Shown here: positions 31,093 to 42,089 of the stretch, piece after piece
Layout: each line of letters starts with the position of its first letter
Position numbering within the stretch: the first letter of the stretch is position 1
Made by a program: the position numbers and the translations under genes
From: Metabacillus sediminilitoris
GTDB lineage: Bacteria > Bacillota > Bacilli > Bacillales > Bacillaceae
NCBI RefSeq assembly: GCF_009720625.1
Contig: NZ_CP046266.1
Coordinates: 4,101,501-4,165,500 of the forward strand
Direction of reading: 5' to 3'
Length of the DNA stretch: 64,000 bases
The notes under the pieces: generated by a model
Seen by the model: the letters and a program-made list of their open reading frames with translations, nothing else
Databases searched by the model: none
Told to the model about the DNA's origin: nothing

Positions 31093-31266
31093 TTAGAATT
31101 TACGCTTTCTAGCTGCTTCAGACTTTTTCTTACGCTTTACGCTAGGCTTTTCATAGAATTCGCGCTTTCTAGCTTCTTGTATTGTACCACTTTTAGATAC
31201 AGTACGTTTGAAACGACGAAGAGCATCTTCAAGCGACTCGTTTTTACGAACGACCGTTTTTGACAT
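31093..31266 (-). CDS. rpsU: 30S ribosomal protein S21
   Basis: The 57-aa very basic protein begins [19 protein letters not shown] and ends in [13 protein letters not shown]21 binds 16S rRNA near the anti-Shine-Dalgarno sequence. The frame is open 17 residues further, but the ATG at 31266 lies just after GGAGGGAGGG and gives the standard length. Transcription starts at a strong promoter about 80 nt upstream. Confidence 0.97.
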   Translation of the reverse strand: MSKTVVRKNESLEDALRRFKRTVSKSGTIQEARKREFYEKPSVKRKKKSEAARKRKF

Positions 31267-31344
31267 TCTCTTTCCCTCCCTCCGAATACAACCAATCGAC
31301 ATCTTTAAATAAAACATGTATAAAAACTAAACATGTACTTTGCA

Positions 31345-31373
31345 ATTATAATATAACGTTTTATTTAGGTCAA
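31345..31373 (-). promoter_or_regulatory. SigA promoter of rpsU-yqeY
   Basis: On the minus strand TTGACC (31368-31373), 17 nt and a perfect TATAAT (31345-31350). Confidence 0.85.
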
Positions 31374-31494
31374 CTCATATAGTAAAAAGTTCGATGTTTA
31401 TTAAGTTATCCGAATTATTCGTTTATATTATGTTAGGAACTTAAAGATGTTTATTCATTTGCTACAAAATTTTAAAAATGTTTTTTTGACTATA

Positions 31495-32163
31495 TCAATA
31501 GTCTGAATTTGCTTTCTCACCCTTAACAATTGAAACCCCTGAACTTGCACCAATTCTAGTCGCACCAGCATTAATCATCGCTTGGGCACCTTCTGTGTCA
31601 CGAACGCCTCCAGATGCTTTAACACCAATTTCCGGTCCTACTGTTTTTCTCATAAGTGCAATATCTTCTACAGTTGCTCCACCAGTTGAAAATCCTGTAG
31701 ACGTTTTAACGAAATCAGCACCAGCTTTTACTGCAAGCTCACATGCTCTCACTTTTTCTTCTTCTGTTAAAAGACTAGTTTCAATGATCACTTTTGATAA
31801 TGCTTTTCCTTTTGCTGCATCACAAACAGCTTTAATATCTCTTTCTACAAGCTCATCGTTTTTATCTTTAAGTGCACCAATGTTTATTACCATATCTACC
31901 TCAGTAGCACCCTTTTCAATTGCATCTTTTGTTTCGAATGCTTTGGTTTCTGGTGTATTAGCGCCTAAAGGGAATCCAATAACTGTACAAACCTTTACAT
32001 CTGTTCCTTTTAATAGCTTCGCTGCAGTTTCAACCCATGTTGGATTAACACATACAGATGCAAACTTATATTCACTCGCTTCTTTACAAAGCGTTACAAT
32101 TGTATCCTTTGTTGTATCAGCTTTTAGTGCTGTATGATCAATCATTTCTGCTATATTAGTCAT
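31495..32163 (-). CDS. deoC: Deoxyribose-phosphate aldolase
   Basis: This 222-aa class I aldolase splits deoxyribose 5-phosphate into acetaldehyde and glyceraldehyde 3-phosphate in nucleoside catabolism. The Schiff-base lysine is in FVKTSTGF, a second catalytic lysine in VKASGG, and the proton-relay aspartate lies in [10 protein letters not shown]. In B. subtilis the gene sits elsewhere with nupC and pdp; here it stands alone between rpsU and the dnaK operon. The ATG has AAGGAG 11 nt upstream. Between its stop and rpsU (31267-31494) there is only the rpsU promoter. Confidence 0.96.
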   Translation of the reverse strand: MTNIAEMIDHTALKADTTKDTIVTLCKEASEYKFASVCVNPTWVETAAKLLKGTDVKVCTVIGFPLGANTPETKAFETKDAIEKGATEVDMVINIGALKDKNDELVERDIKAVCDAAKGKALSKVIIETSLLTEEEKVRACELAVKAGADFVKTSTGFSTGGATVEDIALMRKTVGPEIGVKASGGVRDTEGAQAMINAGATRIGASSGVSIVKGEKANSDY

Positions 32164-32288
32164 TATGTAAAAACTCCTTCCGTATAGTCGTCCGACATCT
32201 TACATCTTATCATTTTTAATAATAAAAAACGAGTACAAAATTAATTTGCACCGTTTAATCGTTTTTTAACCTAATACATTTTTAAACA

Positions 32289-32331
32289 AAATAAAGGGAT
32301 CGGCAAATTTATATGCCGATCCCTTTATTTT
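32289..32331. terminator. Bidirectional-type terminator at the end of the dnaK operon
   Basis: AAATAAAGGGATCGGCA pairs with TGCCGATCCCTTTATTT around a 9-nt loop. It ends 7 nt from copy C, whose insertion separates it from the mtaB stop. Confidence 0.88.
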
Positions 32332-32338
32332 GTTCTTA

Positions 32339-32488
32339 GACTGTTTTTGCAAACTTTGTTGCTATTTAACAAATAATGCGGTGTGGTTGATTGCAGCGAG
32401 AAGATGCTCCCGCAGGAGTCTCGCAATCTGCTCCAATCAACTTTAAAAAGTTTTGGTTTTAAAAGCAACAATCTCTTAAAAAAGAGCC
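32339..32488. mobile_element. Miniature inverted-repeat element, copy C (internally deleted)
   Basis: This 150-bp element has the same right end (AAAAGAGCC) and inner arms as copies A and B, but its left end is degenerate (GACTG for GGCTG). The core has lost about 70 bp between two TGCTC strings. The flanking 8-mers (TGTTCTTA and TTAGCTTA) match at 5 of 8 positions, so the duplication has decayed. The right flank contains the mtaB stop codon. The core retains GAGTCTCGC at 32416-32424. Confidence 0.75.
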
Positions 32489-32493
32489 TTAGC

Positions 32494-33855
32494 TTAAGAA
32501 GATAAACGGATATTTTCCTCAACTAGTACATTCTCATCCATAACTTTTACAAATTGCCCTTCATTATATGGATATCCTGCCTTCGTGATTTTAACTTTTA
32601 CAAGTTTACCAACCATTTCTTCATTCGCTGGAAAAACTACCTTTAAATAATTGTCTGTATATCCGACATATAAATCTGAATTTGATTCATCCTTAAATGG
32701 CTCTTCAGGTATTACTTCAAGAACATCATTTTCGAATTTAGATGCATATTCTTTTGCCAACTGATCTGACAACTCAATGAGACGGTGAACTCGGTTATTT
32801 TTAATTTCTTCATCAACTTGGTCATCCATTCTCGCAGCAGGTGTACCGGTTCGTTTTGAATATGGAAAAACATGAAGCTCAGAGAATTGATGTTCTTTAA
32901 TAAAATTATATGTTTCCATAAATTCTTCTTCTGTTTCACCAGGGAATCCAACGATGACGTCAGAAGTGATTGCTAAGCCAGGTAAAGCTTCTTTCAAGCG
33001 TACTAAACGTTCCGCAAAATATGCCATTGTATATTTTCTGCGCATACGTTTTAAGACAGTATCTGAACCTGACTGAATCGGAATGTGTAAGTGACGAACA
33101 ACTTTTGTAGAGTTTTTAAGCACGTCAATTACTTCATCAGATATTTGACTTGCTTCAATAGAAGATATTCGGATGCGCTTTAACCCAACTACTTGCTCTT
33201 CTAGATCACGTAAAAGCATCGCTAAATTATAATCTTTTAAATCTTCACCATATCCGCCTGTATGAATACCTGTTAAGACAATCTCTTTGTAACCTGCATT
33301 AACAAGCTGTTGCGCTTGTGCAACAACTTCTTTTGGATCACGAGAACGCATTAACCCGCGTGCCCAAGGAATAATACAAAAGGTGCAAAAGTTATTACAA
33401 CCTTCTTGTATTTTCAAGGAAGCTCTAGTACGGTCTGTAAATGAAGGAACATCTAGTTCTTCATATACTCGTGTTTTCATAATATTTCTTACACCATTAA
33501 TCGGTTGTCTTTCGTTTTTATATTGCTCAATATATTCGAGCATTTTTGTACGATCCTGGGTACCTACTACAATGTCTACTCCAGGTATAGCCATAATTTC
33601 TGCTGGAGAAGTTTGTGCATAACACCCTGTTACACAAATGACACCATCAGGATTTTTCCTGATTGCACGACGAATCACTTGACGGCTTTTTTTATCTCCA
33701 GTATTTGTTACTGTACATGTATTAATAACATAAACATCTGCCATTTGCTCGTATTCTGTACGGTCATAGCCAGCATCTTTAAAAAGCTGCCAAATGGCTT
33801 CTGTTTCATAATGATTTACTTTACATCCTAATGTATGAAATGCAACTGTAGGCAT
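32494..33855 (-). CDS. mtaB: tRNA (t6A37) methylthiotransferase MtaB
   Basis: This 453-aa radical-SAM enzyme converts t6A37 to ms2t6A in tRNA. An N-terminal UPF0004 domain holds one 4Fe-4S cluster on C11, C47 and C78. The radical-SAM cluster is on C153, C157 and C160 (CNNFCTFC), and a TRAM domain follows after about residue 375. Length and order match YqeV of B. subtilis, the last gene of the heat-shock operon. A miniature element has inserted right at its stop codon without altering the reading frame visibly. Confidence 0.95.
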   Translation of the reverse strand: MPTVAFHTLGCKVNHYETEAIWQLFKDAGYDRTEYEQMADVYVINTCTVTNTGDKKSRQVIRRAIRKNPDGVICVTGCYAQTSPAEIMAIPGVDIVVGTQDRTKMLEYIEQYKNERQPINGVRNIMKTRVYEELDVPSFTDRTRASLKIQEGCNNFCTFCIIPWARGLMRSRDPKEVVAQAQQLVNAGYKEIVLTGIHTGGYGEDLKDYNLAMLLRDLEEQVVGLKRIRISSIEASQISDEVIDVLKNSTKVVRHLHIPIQSGSDTVLKRMRRKYTMAYFAERLVRLKEALPGLAITSDVIVGFPGETEEEFMETYNFIKEHQFSELHVFPYSKRTGTPAARMDDQVDEEIKNNRVHRLIELSDQLAKEYASKFENDVLEVIPEEPFKDESNSDLYVGYTDNYLKVVFPANEEMVGKLVKVKITKAGYPYNEGQFVKVMDENVLVEENIRLSS

Positions 33856-33861
33856 TTATCA

Positions 33862-34617
33862 TCACCTCGATAATTCGAAATAATAGGAAACAGCTGATAA
33901 TAAATATAAAGGAGCTGTTTCTGTTCTTAATATTCTTGGACCAAAGCTGCATATTAAAAATCCTTGTTCTTCAAGCTTTGACACTTCGCCTTCAGTTAAT
34001 CCGCCTTCTGGACCAAAAATCGCAAGTAAAGACTGACCTTCTTTTAGAGTGTTAAGTGCTATTGCAAGGTTACTTTTTTCACCTTGTTTTGCTGATTCTT
34101 CATATGCAACAATTTTCACATCGTAGTCTTTAGCTTGTTTGAGCAATTCTTCAAACTGGCATGGTTCTAGTACAGTTGGAATTTTATTTCGATACGATTG
34201 TTCAGATGCTTCCTTTGCAATCTTTTGCCAACGTTCGAGCTTTTTTCCAACCTTTTTTTGTTCCAATTTTACAATTGAACGGGCAGCATTAAAAGGGATA
34301 AATGAAGAAGCACCTAATTCGGTGCCTTTTTGAATGATCCATTCAAGCTTATCCCCTTTAGGCAACCCGCTCGCGATCGATATATTTACAGGAAGTTCAT
34401 GGTTTACCGTCATCCATTCTAATATAAAACAATCCACTAGGTCATTGGTAATTTCAGCAATTTCACAAAGTGCTTCAAAGCCATCCTTCGTACAACATAC
34501 AACCTTGCTGCCAGGCTGCATACGAAGCACTCGGGAAATATGGTGTACATCCTCACCTGTTATCTTGATATTCGATTTAATATTTGCCTTTTCTTCATCA
34601 ATAAAATACCGTTGCAA
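33862..34617 (-). CDS. rsmE: 16S rRNA (uracil-1498-N3)-methyltransferase RsmE
   Basis: This 251-aa SPOUT-class methyltransferase has an N-terminal PUA-like domain (VHHISRVLRM) and the C-terminal trefoil-knot motifs IFGPEGGLTEGEV and LGPRILRTETA-like FGPRILRTETA. The frame is open 18 residues further, but the family start QRYFID aligns with a TTG at 34617, 5 nt after GAGGTGG, so a TTG start is called. It stands 6 nt before mtaB and belongs to the dnaK operon. Confidence 0.9.
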   Translation of the reverse strand: MQRYFIDEEKANIKSNIKITGEDVHHISRVLRMQPGSKVVCCTKDGFEALCEIAEITNDLVDCFILEWMTVNHELPVNISIASGLPKGDKLEWIIQKGTELGASSFIPFNAARSIVKLEQKKVGKKLERWQKIAKEASEQSYRNKIPTVLEPCQFEELLKQAKDYDVKIVAYEESAKQGEKSNLAIALNTLKEGQSLLAIFGPEGGLTEGEVSKLEEQGFLICSFGPRILRTETAPLYLLSAVSYYFELSR

Positions 34618-34731
34618 AGCAGCCACCTCATCCAGGGCCTGTCCCCTTTTACTTCTAAATATCAATTTCACTAGTGTATAGACAATTACCTGAAGGATAC
34701 AACTAGGTTATCGTTTGAGTCTGACCCTCAA

Positions 34732-35670
34732 CTATTTCTTCCTAGCGATAAATGCAACCCAATCTTCCATAACCATCGTTTCTTCGATTACAAATCCAGC
34801 ATCAAGCAGTGCATCCTTTACTTCTTGCTTTTTATTTTGAATAATACCAGAAGTAATAAATGTACCATTCTCCTTTAAGACTTCATAAGCCTTATCTATA
34901 AAACGAACGATGATTTCAGCTAATATGTTTGAAACAATTACATCTACTGGTCCTTCTATACCATCAAGTAAGTTATTTTGCTTAACCGTGACAACGTGGT
35001 GTACTTTATTTAACTTACAGTTTAATCTGGCACTATCAACAGCTACCTGATCCAAATCAAGTGCCTGAATCTGATTTGCACCGAGTAAACCTGCTGCTAT
35101 ACTTAAAACCCCTGATCCTGTTCCAACATCTATAACCGTGTCGCCTTTTTGAACAGTACGTTCTAAAGCCTGAATACATAATACAGTAGTCGGATGTGTA
35201 CCAGTTCCAAATGCCATGCCAGGATCAAGCTCGATAATTAATTCATCAGAATGTACGGGCTCATAAATTTCCCATGTTGGAACGATGGTGAATTTTTCTG
35301 ATATTTTCACAGGATGATAATATTTTTTCCAAGCTGTGGCCCATTCTTCTTCATTAACCTCACTGATTGTAATATGATTTTTACCTAAATCAATATCATA
35401 TGTCAAAAGATTATTTATTGCTGATTTAATGGCGTCAACAGTTTCACCAAGGAAACTGTTGACGGGTAAATAAGCCTTTACGACTACACCCTCTTCAGGA
35501 TAGTCGGATGGATTTAGTTGGTAGATCTCACCTAATGCTGTACTTCGTTCCTTTATTAAATCAGCAATATCTTCAATAACTACACCGCTCGCTCCTGCTT
35601 CGTGTAAAATATTTGAAATGGGTTCAACAGCTTCTTGTGTTGTGTGTATACTTAATTCAGACCACTTCAT
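34732..35670 (-). CDS. prmA: Ribosomal protein L11 methyltransferase PrmA
   Basis: This 312-aa enzyme trimethylates L11. An N-terminal substrate-recognition domain ([18 protein letters not shown]) is followed by a SAM-binding Rossmann domain with [14 protein letters not shown] and [14 protein letters not shown]. The ATG at 35670 lies 9 nt after GGAG. Five upstream in-frame residues begin at a TTG inside that site. In the 114-nt gap to rsmE are the strings GGGTCAGACTC and GGGGACAGGCCC, which recall intergenic repeats of other Bacillus genomes. Confidence 0.95.
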   Translation of the reverse strand: MKWSELSIHTTQEAVEPISNILHEAGASGVVIEDIADLIKERSTALGEIYQLNPSDYPEEGVVVKAYLPVNSFLGETVDAIKSAINNLLTYDIDLGKNHITISEVNEEEWATAWKKYYHPVKISEKFTIVPTWEIYEPVHSDELIIELDPGMAFGTGTHPTTVLCIQALERTVQKGDTVIDVGTGSGVLSIAAGLLGANQIQALDLDQVAVDSARLNCKLNKVHHVVTVKQNNLLDGIEGPVDVIVSNILAEIIVRFIDKAYEVLKENGTFITSGIIQNKKQEVKDALLDAGFVIEETMVMEDWVAFIARKK

Positions 35671-35718
35671 ATCTACCAACTCCAATCCTTTAAGACAATC
35701 ATTTATTATTAATTTGTA

Positions 35719-36840
35719 TTAATCACCTTTAAAAGCTCTTTTCACTTTATCAAAAAAGCTTTCTTCATGTTCATCAAGTTTTGTTCCGCTAATCTCAGCA
35801 AATTCACGCAGTAATTCTTTTTGTTTTTCAGATAAATTTGTTGGAGTTAATACACGTAAAATGACATATTGATCACCTTGTCCATACCCTCTAACATTTG
35901 GAATACCTTTACCTGTTAAGCGGAATTTCTTACCTGTCTGTGTTCCAGACGGCACCTTTAGTTTTACTTTACCATGTAAAGTAGGAACCTCAATTTCGTC
36001 ACCTAATGCTGCTTGTGCGAATGTTAATGGCATTTCACAATAAACATCGTCGCCATCTCTTTCAAAAAATTCATGTTCTCGAACGTGGAAGACAACGTAT
36101 AAATCTCCGGCTGGTCCGCCATTAACTCCTGGTTCACCTTGACCTGCAACACGTAATTGCTGGCCATCATCAACACCGGCAGGAATTTTAACTTGAATTT
36201 TTTTGCGTTTTTTTACTTTTCCGGTTCCACGACATGTTCCACATTTGTGCTTAATCATCTTACCGGTACCTTCACAGTGATTACAAACACGACGATTAAC
36301 GATGCGTCCAAAAGGAGTATTTTGTTCTACATTTAATTGGCCGCTACCACCACAATGTGTACATGTTTCAGGATTCGTTCCTTTTTGCGCACCGGAACCA
36401 TTACATGTTTCACAAGTTTCTTCTTTAGGAATTTCGATTGTTGTATCTTTCCCAAAAACAGCTTCTTCAAAATTCAGTGTCATTGTATATTGTAAATCAG
36501 CACCTTGTCTTGGCGCATTAGGATCTCGTCTTCTAGTACCACCGCCAAAGATCGAGCTAAAAATGTCCTCAAAGCCAAATCCATCTCCGCCGAAACCTGC
36601 ACCGCCGCCAAAACCTTGATTAGGATCAGTATGACCAAATTGATCATAGTGTGCTTTCTTTTGATCATCACTTAATGTTTCATAGGCCTCTTTAATTTCC
36701 TTGAATTTATCGGCTGCATCAGCTTCTTTATTAATATCAGGATGGTATTGCTTTGAAAGCTTACGATAAGCTTTTTTTATCTCATCTTTACTCGCGTTCT
36801 TACCTAACCCGAGAACTTCATAGTAATCACGCTTGCTCAT
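35719..36840 (-). CDS. dnaJ: Chaperone DnaJ
   Basis: The 373-aa Hsp40 has a J domain with HPD at about residues 33-35 and a Gly/Phe-rich linker (65-105). Four zinc-finger repeats follow ([32 protein letters not shown]), then the substrate-binding C-terminal domain. It stimulates DnaK ATPase and binds unfolded clients. It lies downstream of dnaK behind a hairpin that would lower its transcript level relative to dnaK. Confidence 0.97.
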   Translation of the reverse strand: MSKRDYYEVLGLGKNASKDEIKKAYRKLSKQYHPDINKEADAADKFKEIKEAYETLSDDQKKAHYDQFGHTDPNQGFGGGAGFGGDGFGFEDIFSSIFGGGTRRRDPNAPRQGADLQYTMTLNFEEAVFGKDTTIEIPKEETCETCNGSGAQKGTNPETCTHCGGSGQLNVEQNTPFGRIVNRRVCNHCEGTGKMIKHKCGTCRGTGKVKKRKKIQVKIPAGVDDGQQLRVAGQGEPGVNGGPAGDLYVVFHVREHEFFERDGDDVYCEMPLTFAQAALGDEIEVPTLHGKVKLKVPSGTQTGKKFRLTGKGIPNVRGYGQGDQYVILRVLTPTNLSEKQKELLREFAEISGTKLDEHEESFFDKVKRAFKGD

Positions 36841-36970
36841 AATTTCTCACTCCCGATTTTCTCACATAAGGTAAATTGTATCACTCAAAATAGATGAAAA
36901 GCAACTACTTGTTATTTTCGTTTTTCGTCTCAAATAAAATATCGTCCTACAAAATAAACCTATACCTTAA

Positions 36971-37010
36971 AAAAAGTCAAAGTCAAGACAAGCCTGACTT
37001 TGACCTTTTT
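36971..37010 (-). terminator. Intercistronic terminator-like hairpin between dnaK and dnaJ
   Basis: On the minus strand GTCAAAGTCA pairs with TGACTTTGAC, followed by seven T. It probably attenuates read-through to dnaJ-prmA-rsmE-mtaB. Confidence 0.75.
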
Positions 37011-37019
37011 CATTAATGA

Positions 37020-38885
<1,866 letters not shown>

Positions 38886-39470
38886 TTATTGGTTTACCTT
38901 TACCATTGCAGGTCGAATTACTCGATCCTTTAGTTTATAACCCTTTTGAAGCTCCTCAACTACTGTATTAGATTCGAAATTTTCATCCTCTACTTGCATG
39001 ACTGCTTGATGTAAATGAGGATCAAACTGTTCTCCAACAGAATTAATCGCTTCTACACCTTCATTTTGCAGTGCTTGAACGAGCTGGTTATAAACCATGT
39101 TCATACCTTGCAGCAACGATTTTGTTTGATCGTTATCTGCTTCTATTTGTAATGCTCTTTCAAAGTTATCAAGAGCAGGTATAATTTCAGATACTAAGCT
39201 TTGCGCACGATATTTTTGTGCAGCCTCTTGATCTAAGCGGCTACGTCTTCTAAAGTTATCGAAGTCAGCTTGAGCACGAAGCATTTTGTTTTCAGTTTCA
39301 TCAAGTTTGGCTTGTAGTTCAGCAATTTTCTGCTCAGCCTCATTATCAACTTGAGGTGCCTCTTCAATGATTACCTCTTCAGCATCGACAACCTCAGCAG
39401 CTTCAGAATTTTCATTTTGCTGTTCAATTACTGTTTCTTCTTGTTCTGCAACGTTTTTATCATTTGACAC
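38886..39470 (-). CDS. grpE: Nucleotide exchange factor GrpE
   Basis: The 194-aa protein has an acidic, disordered N-terminus (about 1-45), a long coiled coil ([22 protein letters not shown] in part) and a beta domain ending in [11 protein letters not shown]. It releases ADP from DnaK. Two GTG codons are candidates; the first overlaps AAGGAGG and the second (39470) is 8 nt beyond it, so the second is used. A processing-type hairpin lies upstream, between hrcA and grpE. Confidence 0.95.
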   Translation of the reverse strand: MSNDKNVAEQEETVIEQQNENSEAAEVVDAEEVIIEEAPQVDNEAEQKIAELQAKLDETENKMLRAQADFDNFRRRSRLDQEAAQKYRAQSLVSEIIPALDNFERALQIEADNDQTKSLLQGMNMVYNQLVQALQNEGVEAINSVGEQFDPHLHQAVMQVEDENFESNTVVEELQKGYKLKDRVIRPAMVKVNQ

Positions 39471-39540
39471 ACTTTTCACCTCCTTAAAGGAATCCTTTCA
39501 TCAAAAAAATGGCATCATTTTTCATTCGAACATAAGAATC

Positions 39541-39568
39541 GGATGGAATGTATGTTTCCATTCCACCC
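39541..39568 (-). promoter_or_regulatory. Stem-loop between hrcA and grpE (likely mRNA processing site)
   Basis: On the minus strand GGGTGGAATG pairs with CATTCCATCC around an 8-nt loop, with one G-U pair. It has no T tract. In B. subtilis the dnaK operon mRNA is cleaved between hrcA and grpE, and a stem-loop protects the grpE-dnaK part; this looks like the equivalent. Confidence 0.6.
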
Positions 39569-39587
39569 TTATACAATATAACCAAGC

Positions 39588-40619
39588 TTAAGATCCATGA
39601 TACAAATCAGTAAGCGTTCTGGATAAATCATGTGTCATACGTGATAATAAACTAATAACACGTGAATACTCCATTCGTGTAGGGCCTAATACAGCAATTG
39701 TTCCTAACTGTTTACTACCTAATGAATAGGTAGCTGTAATCAAACTGCAATTTTCCATTGCAATATTATCATTTTCTTTCCCAATCTTAATTGTGATACC
39801 TGCATGATTGGTTTGCAATAAACTATACAATTCTTTTTCTTGCTCAATCATCTTAAGCAGCGATCGAATTCTGTCAATATCTGTAAACTCCGGTTGACTT
39901 AGCATATTTGTTTTGCCGCCAAAATATATTTTTTCACTCGTATTGAGTGTTAATGTACCAGCCATGATTTTAACTAGTGTCTCATAATTTTGGATGTGAT
40001 CCTTTAATACGGTTACTACTTCTTTGTAAATTTTATCATGGAGTTCAATTAACGGCACACCAGCCAACCTATCATTTAATATATTCACCATTTTTTCAAT
40101 GTCACTTGGATCCAGCGCTCCTGGAAAAGTTATTGTCCGATTTTCAACATGCCCAGTATTCGTTACAATAATAGCAACTGCTGTTTCATGGTTAATAGGT
40201 ACAATTTGAATTTTCTTCAAGCGATTTTCATTTACTTTTGGACCAAGCACGATTGACGTATAATTTGTTAAGTCCGACAAGATTTGCGCAGATTTTTGAA
40301 CAACTTTTTCTAATTCAAAAATCCTTTCGGCATAAATTGATTTTATTTGGCTAACTTCAGATTTCGTTAACCGTTGTGGCGATAACATATGATCTACATA
40401 ATAACGATAGCCTTTTTCAGAAGGTACACGTCCCGAAGAACTATGAGTTTTCTCGATAAAACCTAGATCCTCTAAATCCGCCATATCATTCCTAATTGTA
40501 GCAGAACTAAAGTTAATTTTTTCTTTTTTTGCTAACGTTCTCGAGCCTACAGGTTGGGCTGAATGAATAAAATCATCAATAATTACTTGTAGAATCAACA
40601 ATTGGCGATCTGTAAGCAA
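39588..40619 (-). CDS. hrcA: Heat-inducible transcription repressor HrcA
   Basis: This 343-aa winged-helix repressor binds CIRCE and is kept active by GroEL. The N-terminal DNA-binding domain reads [31 protein letters not shown] (quoted in outline), followed by the dimerisation domain. The start is a TTG (family start [11 protein letters not shown]) with GAGGTG 7 nt upstream. It is the first gene of its own regulated operon, so it is autoregulated. Confidence 0.96.
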   Translation of the reverse strand: MLTDRQLLILQVIIDDFIHSAQPVGSRTLAKKEKINFSSATIRNDMADLEDLGFIEKTHSSSGRVPSEKGYRYYVDHMLSPQRLTKSEVSQIKSIYAERIFELEKVVQKSAQILSDLTNYTSIVLGPKVNENRLKKIQIVPINHETAVAIIVTNTGHVENRTITFPGALDPSDIEKMVNILNDRLAGVPLIELHDKIYKEVVTVLKDHIQNYETLVKIMAGTLTLNTSEKIYFGGKTNMLSQPEFTDIDRIRSLLKMIEQEKELYSLLQTNHAGITIKIGKENDNIAMENCSLITATYSLGSKQLGTIAVLGPTRMEYSRVISLLSRMTHDLSRTLTDLYHGS

Positions 40620-40634
40620 CTATCATCACCTCTG

Positions 40635-40661
40635 TTAGCACTCTAAGATCTTGAGTGCTAA
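40635..40661. promoter_or_regulatory. CIRCE operator of the dnaK operon
   Basis: TTAGCACTC (40635-40643), 9 nt, GAGTGCTAA (40653-40661): a perfect CIRCE repeat, the HrcA binding site. It begins 11 nt downstream of the -10 box. Confidence 0.98.
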
Positions 40662-40672
40662 ATATATATAAA

Positions 40673-40701
40673 AAGTTATCAAAACCGAAATAAAATGTCA
40701 A
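40673..40701 (-). promoter_or_regulatory. SigA promoter of the hrcA operon
   Basis: On the minus strand a perfect TTGACA (40696-40701), 17 nt, TAACTT (40673-40678), directly before CIRCE. Confidence 0.75.
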
Positions 40702-40838
40702 TTGTAAAGTTTTACTTCCATATATGGAATAAGAGACTGCCTCCAATAAGATGTCATTAAACACTTTTTGAGTCAGCCTCTAATTGTTCCTACATATTAT
40801 TTAGAGCTAAATAAACTCGACTATGTTAACTCTATCCA

Positions 40839-41984
40839 TTAATCAATATCTATAAACTCCTGGAATACTTCATTACCTAGAAGCTTCCCTTTATGTGTCA
40901 GTTTTATCACTTCTGCTTCATTTACGATCAATCCAAGATTAACGAGTTTCACTATTTCCTTTTGAAAAACATCTATCATTTTGACTTGGAATTTGTGATA
41001 GAATGCTTCTTTACTAACACCGGCTATTTTCCTAAGACCAAGGAACATTTCTTCTTCCATTTGTTCTTTTTTACTTACCGATATTTTACTATTGAAAGCA
41101 TCTCCAGATTGTTGAATATTTGTTATATATTTTTTTATAGGGCCAATATTTGAAGTTCTTACCCCATTTACATATCCGTGTGCCCCAGCACCAAAACCAA
41201 AATAATAATCATTATTCCAATAAGTAAGATTATGCTTGCTTTCAAAACCCGGAATGGCATAATTACTTATTTCATATTGTTTATACCCTTGTTTATCCAT
41301 TAGTTCCATTGTGAGTTCATACATTTGTGCTTCAAGTTCTTGTGGTGGAAGTGATAATCTTCCCTTTTGCATCAAATTATAAAACACTGTTTTAGGCTCA
41401 ACAATTAATGAATAAGCGGAAAAGTGTTTAACGTTGAGTGTGAAAGCTGTTTTTAATGATTCCTGAAAATCCTCAACAGTTTGTCCAGGTAATCCGTACA
41501 TAAGATCTATGCTTAAATTCTCAAACCCTACTTGCTCTGCTAGCTGAATGGTTCGAAATACATCATCCTTTCGATGAACTCTTCCTATACGTTGAAGAAG
41601 ATCATCATTAAAGCTTTGAACTCCAATGCTTAGTCGATTTACACCTGCATTTTTTAAGACAGTCAACTTCTCTAAGGTAAGTTCACCTGGATTTGCTTCA
41701 ACTGCAAATTCAACTAGTTCATTTGTTGGTTCCAGTTCTAGATTAATTCCTTCGAGTAAACGATCTAGTTGACTTGCTGATAAAGCTGTAGGTGTACCTC
41801 CACCAATAAATATTGTTTGGAGCGGCTTTCCTTTCAGGTATTGTCCTGAAACATGGTGCATTTCTTTTATAAGCATTTCTATATATTCATCAACTGGCTG
41901 ATGCTTAAAAAAGACTTTATTAAAATCACAATAATGACATATATGATGGCAAAAAGGGATATGGATATATGCTGATTGAATCAT
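40839..41984 (-). CDS. hemW: Radical-SAM heme chaperone HemW
   Basis: This 381-aa protein has the radical-SAM cysteines C12, C16 and C19 (CHHICHYC) and GGGTPT. It resembles coproporphyrinogen dehydrogenase but lacks the fourth cysteine found in true HemN (here CDF follows), which marks it as HemW, a protein that binds heme and delivers it to respiratory enzymes. It lies downstream of lepA beyond a terminator. About 200 nt after its end, before the hrcA promoter, there is only a weak imperfect hairpin (40730-40785). Confidence 0.92.
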   Translation of the reverse strand: MIQSAYIHIPFCHHICHYCDFNKVFFKHQPVDEYIEMLIKEMHHVSGQYLKGKPLQTIFIGGGTPTALSASQLDRLLEGINLELEPTNELVEFAVEANPGELTLEKLTVLKNAGVNRLSIGVQSFNDDLLQRIGRVHRKDDVFRTIQLAEQVGFENLSIDLMYGLPGQTVEDFQESLKTAFTLNVKHFSAYSLIVEPKTVFYNLMQKGRLSLPPQELEAQMYELTMELMDKQGYKQYEISNYAIPGFESKHNLTYWNNDYYFGFGAGAHGYVNGVRTSNIGPIKKYITNIQQSGDAFNSKISVSKKEQMEEEMFLGLRKIAGVSKEAFYHKFQVKMIDVFQKEIVKLVNLGLIVNEAEVIKLTHKGKLLGNEVFQEFIDID

Positions 41985-42003
41985 ACTTTTACACCTTCTA
42001 ATT

Positions 42004-42034
42004 AAGAAGCCGCAGTCATCGCTGCGGCTTCTTG
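42004..42034. terminator. Terminator between lepA and hemW
   Basis: AAGAAGCCGCAG pairs perfectly with CTGCGGCTTCTT around a 6-nt loop. It would end lepA transcripts, and hemW begins on its far side. Confidence 0.85.
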
Positions 42035-42089
42035 TTTCATTTATAATTATGCAAAGCTCAGTAATATTTTGTATAGTGGAAACTTCAGG

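Noticed and set aside
31595..32137. 180-codon plus-strand frame opposite deoC
   Set aside because: It is antisense to a clear deoC gene, serine/threonine-rich as expected from a shadow frame, and has no ribosome site.
36302..36619. 105-codon plus-strand frame opposite dnaJ
   Set aside because: Proline/serine-rich shadow of the Gly/Phe and zinc-finger repeats of dnaJ; no ribosome site.
40730..40795. Imperfect repeat AGAGACTGCC...GAGTCAGCCTCT after hemW as a transposon end
   Set aside because: Only short interrupted pairing and no flanking duplication; at most a weak terminator.
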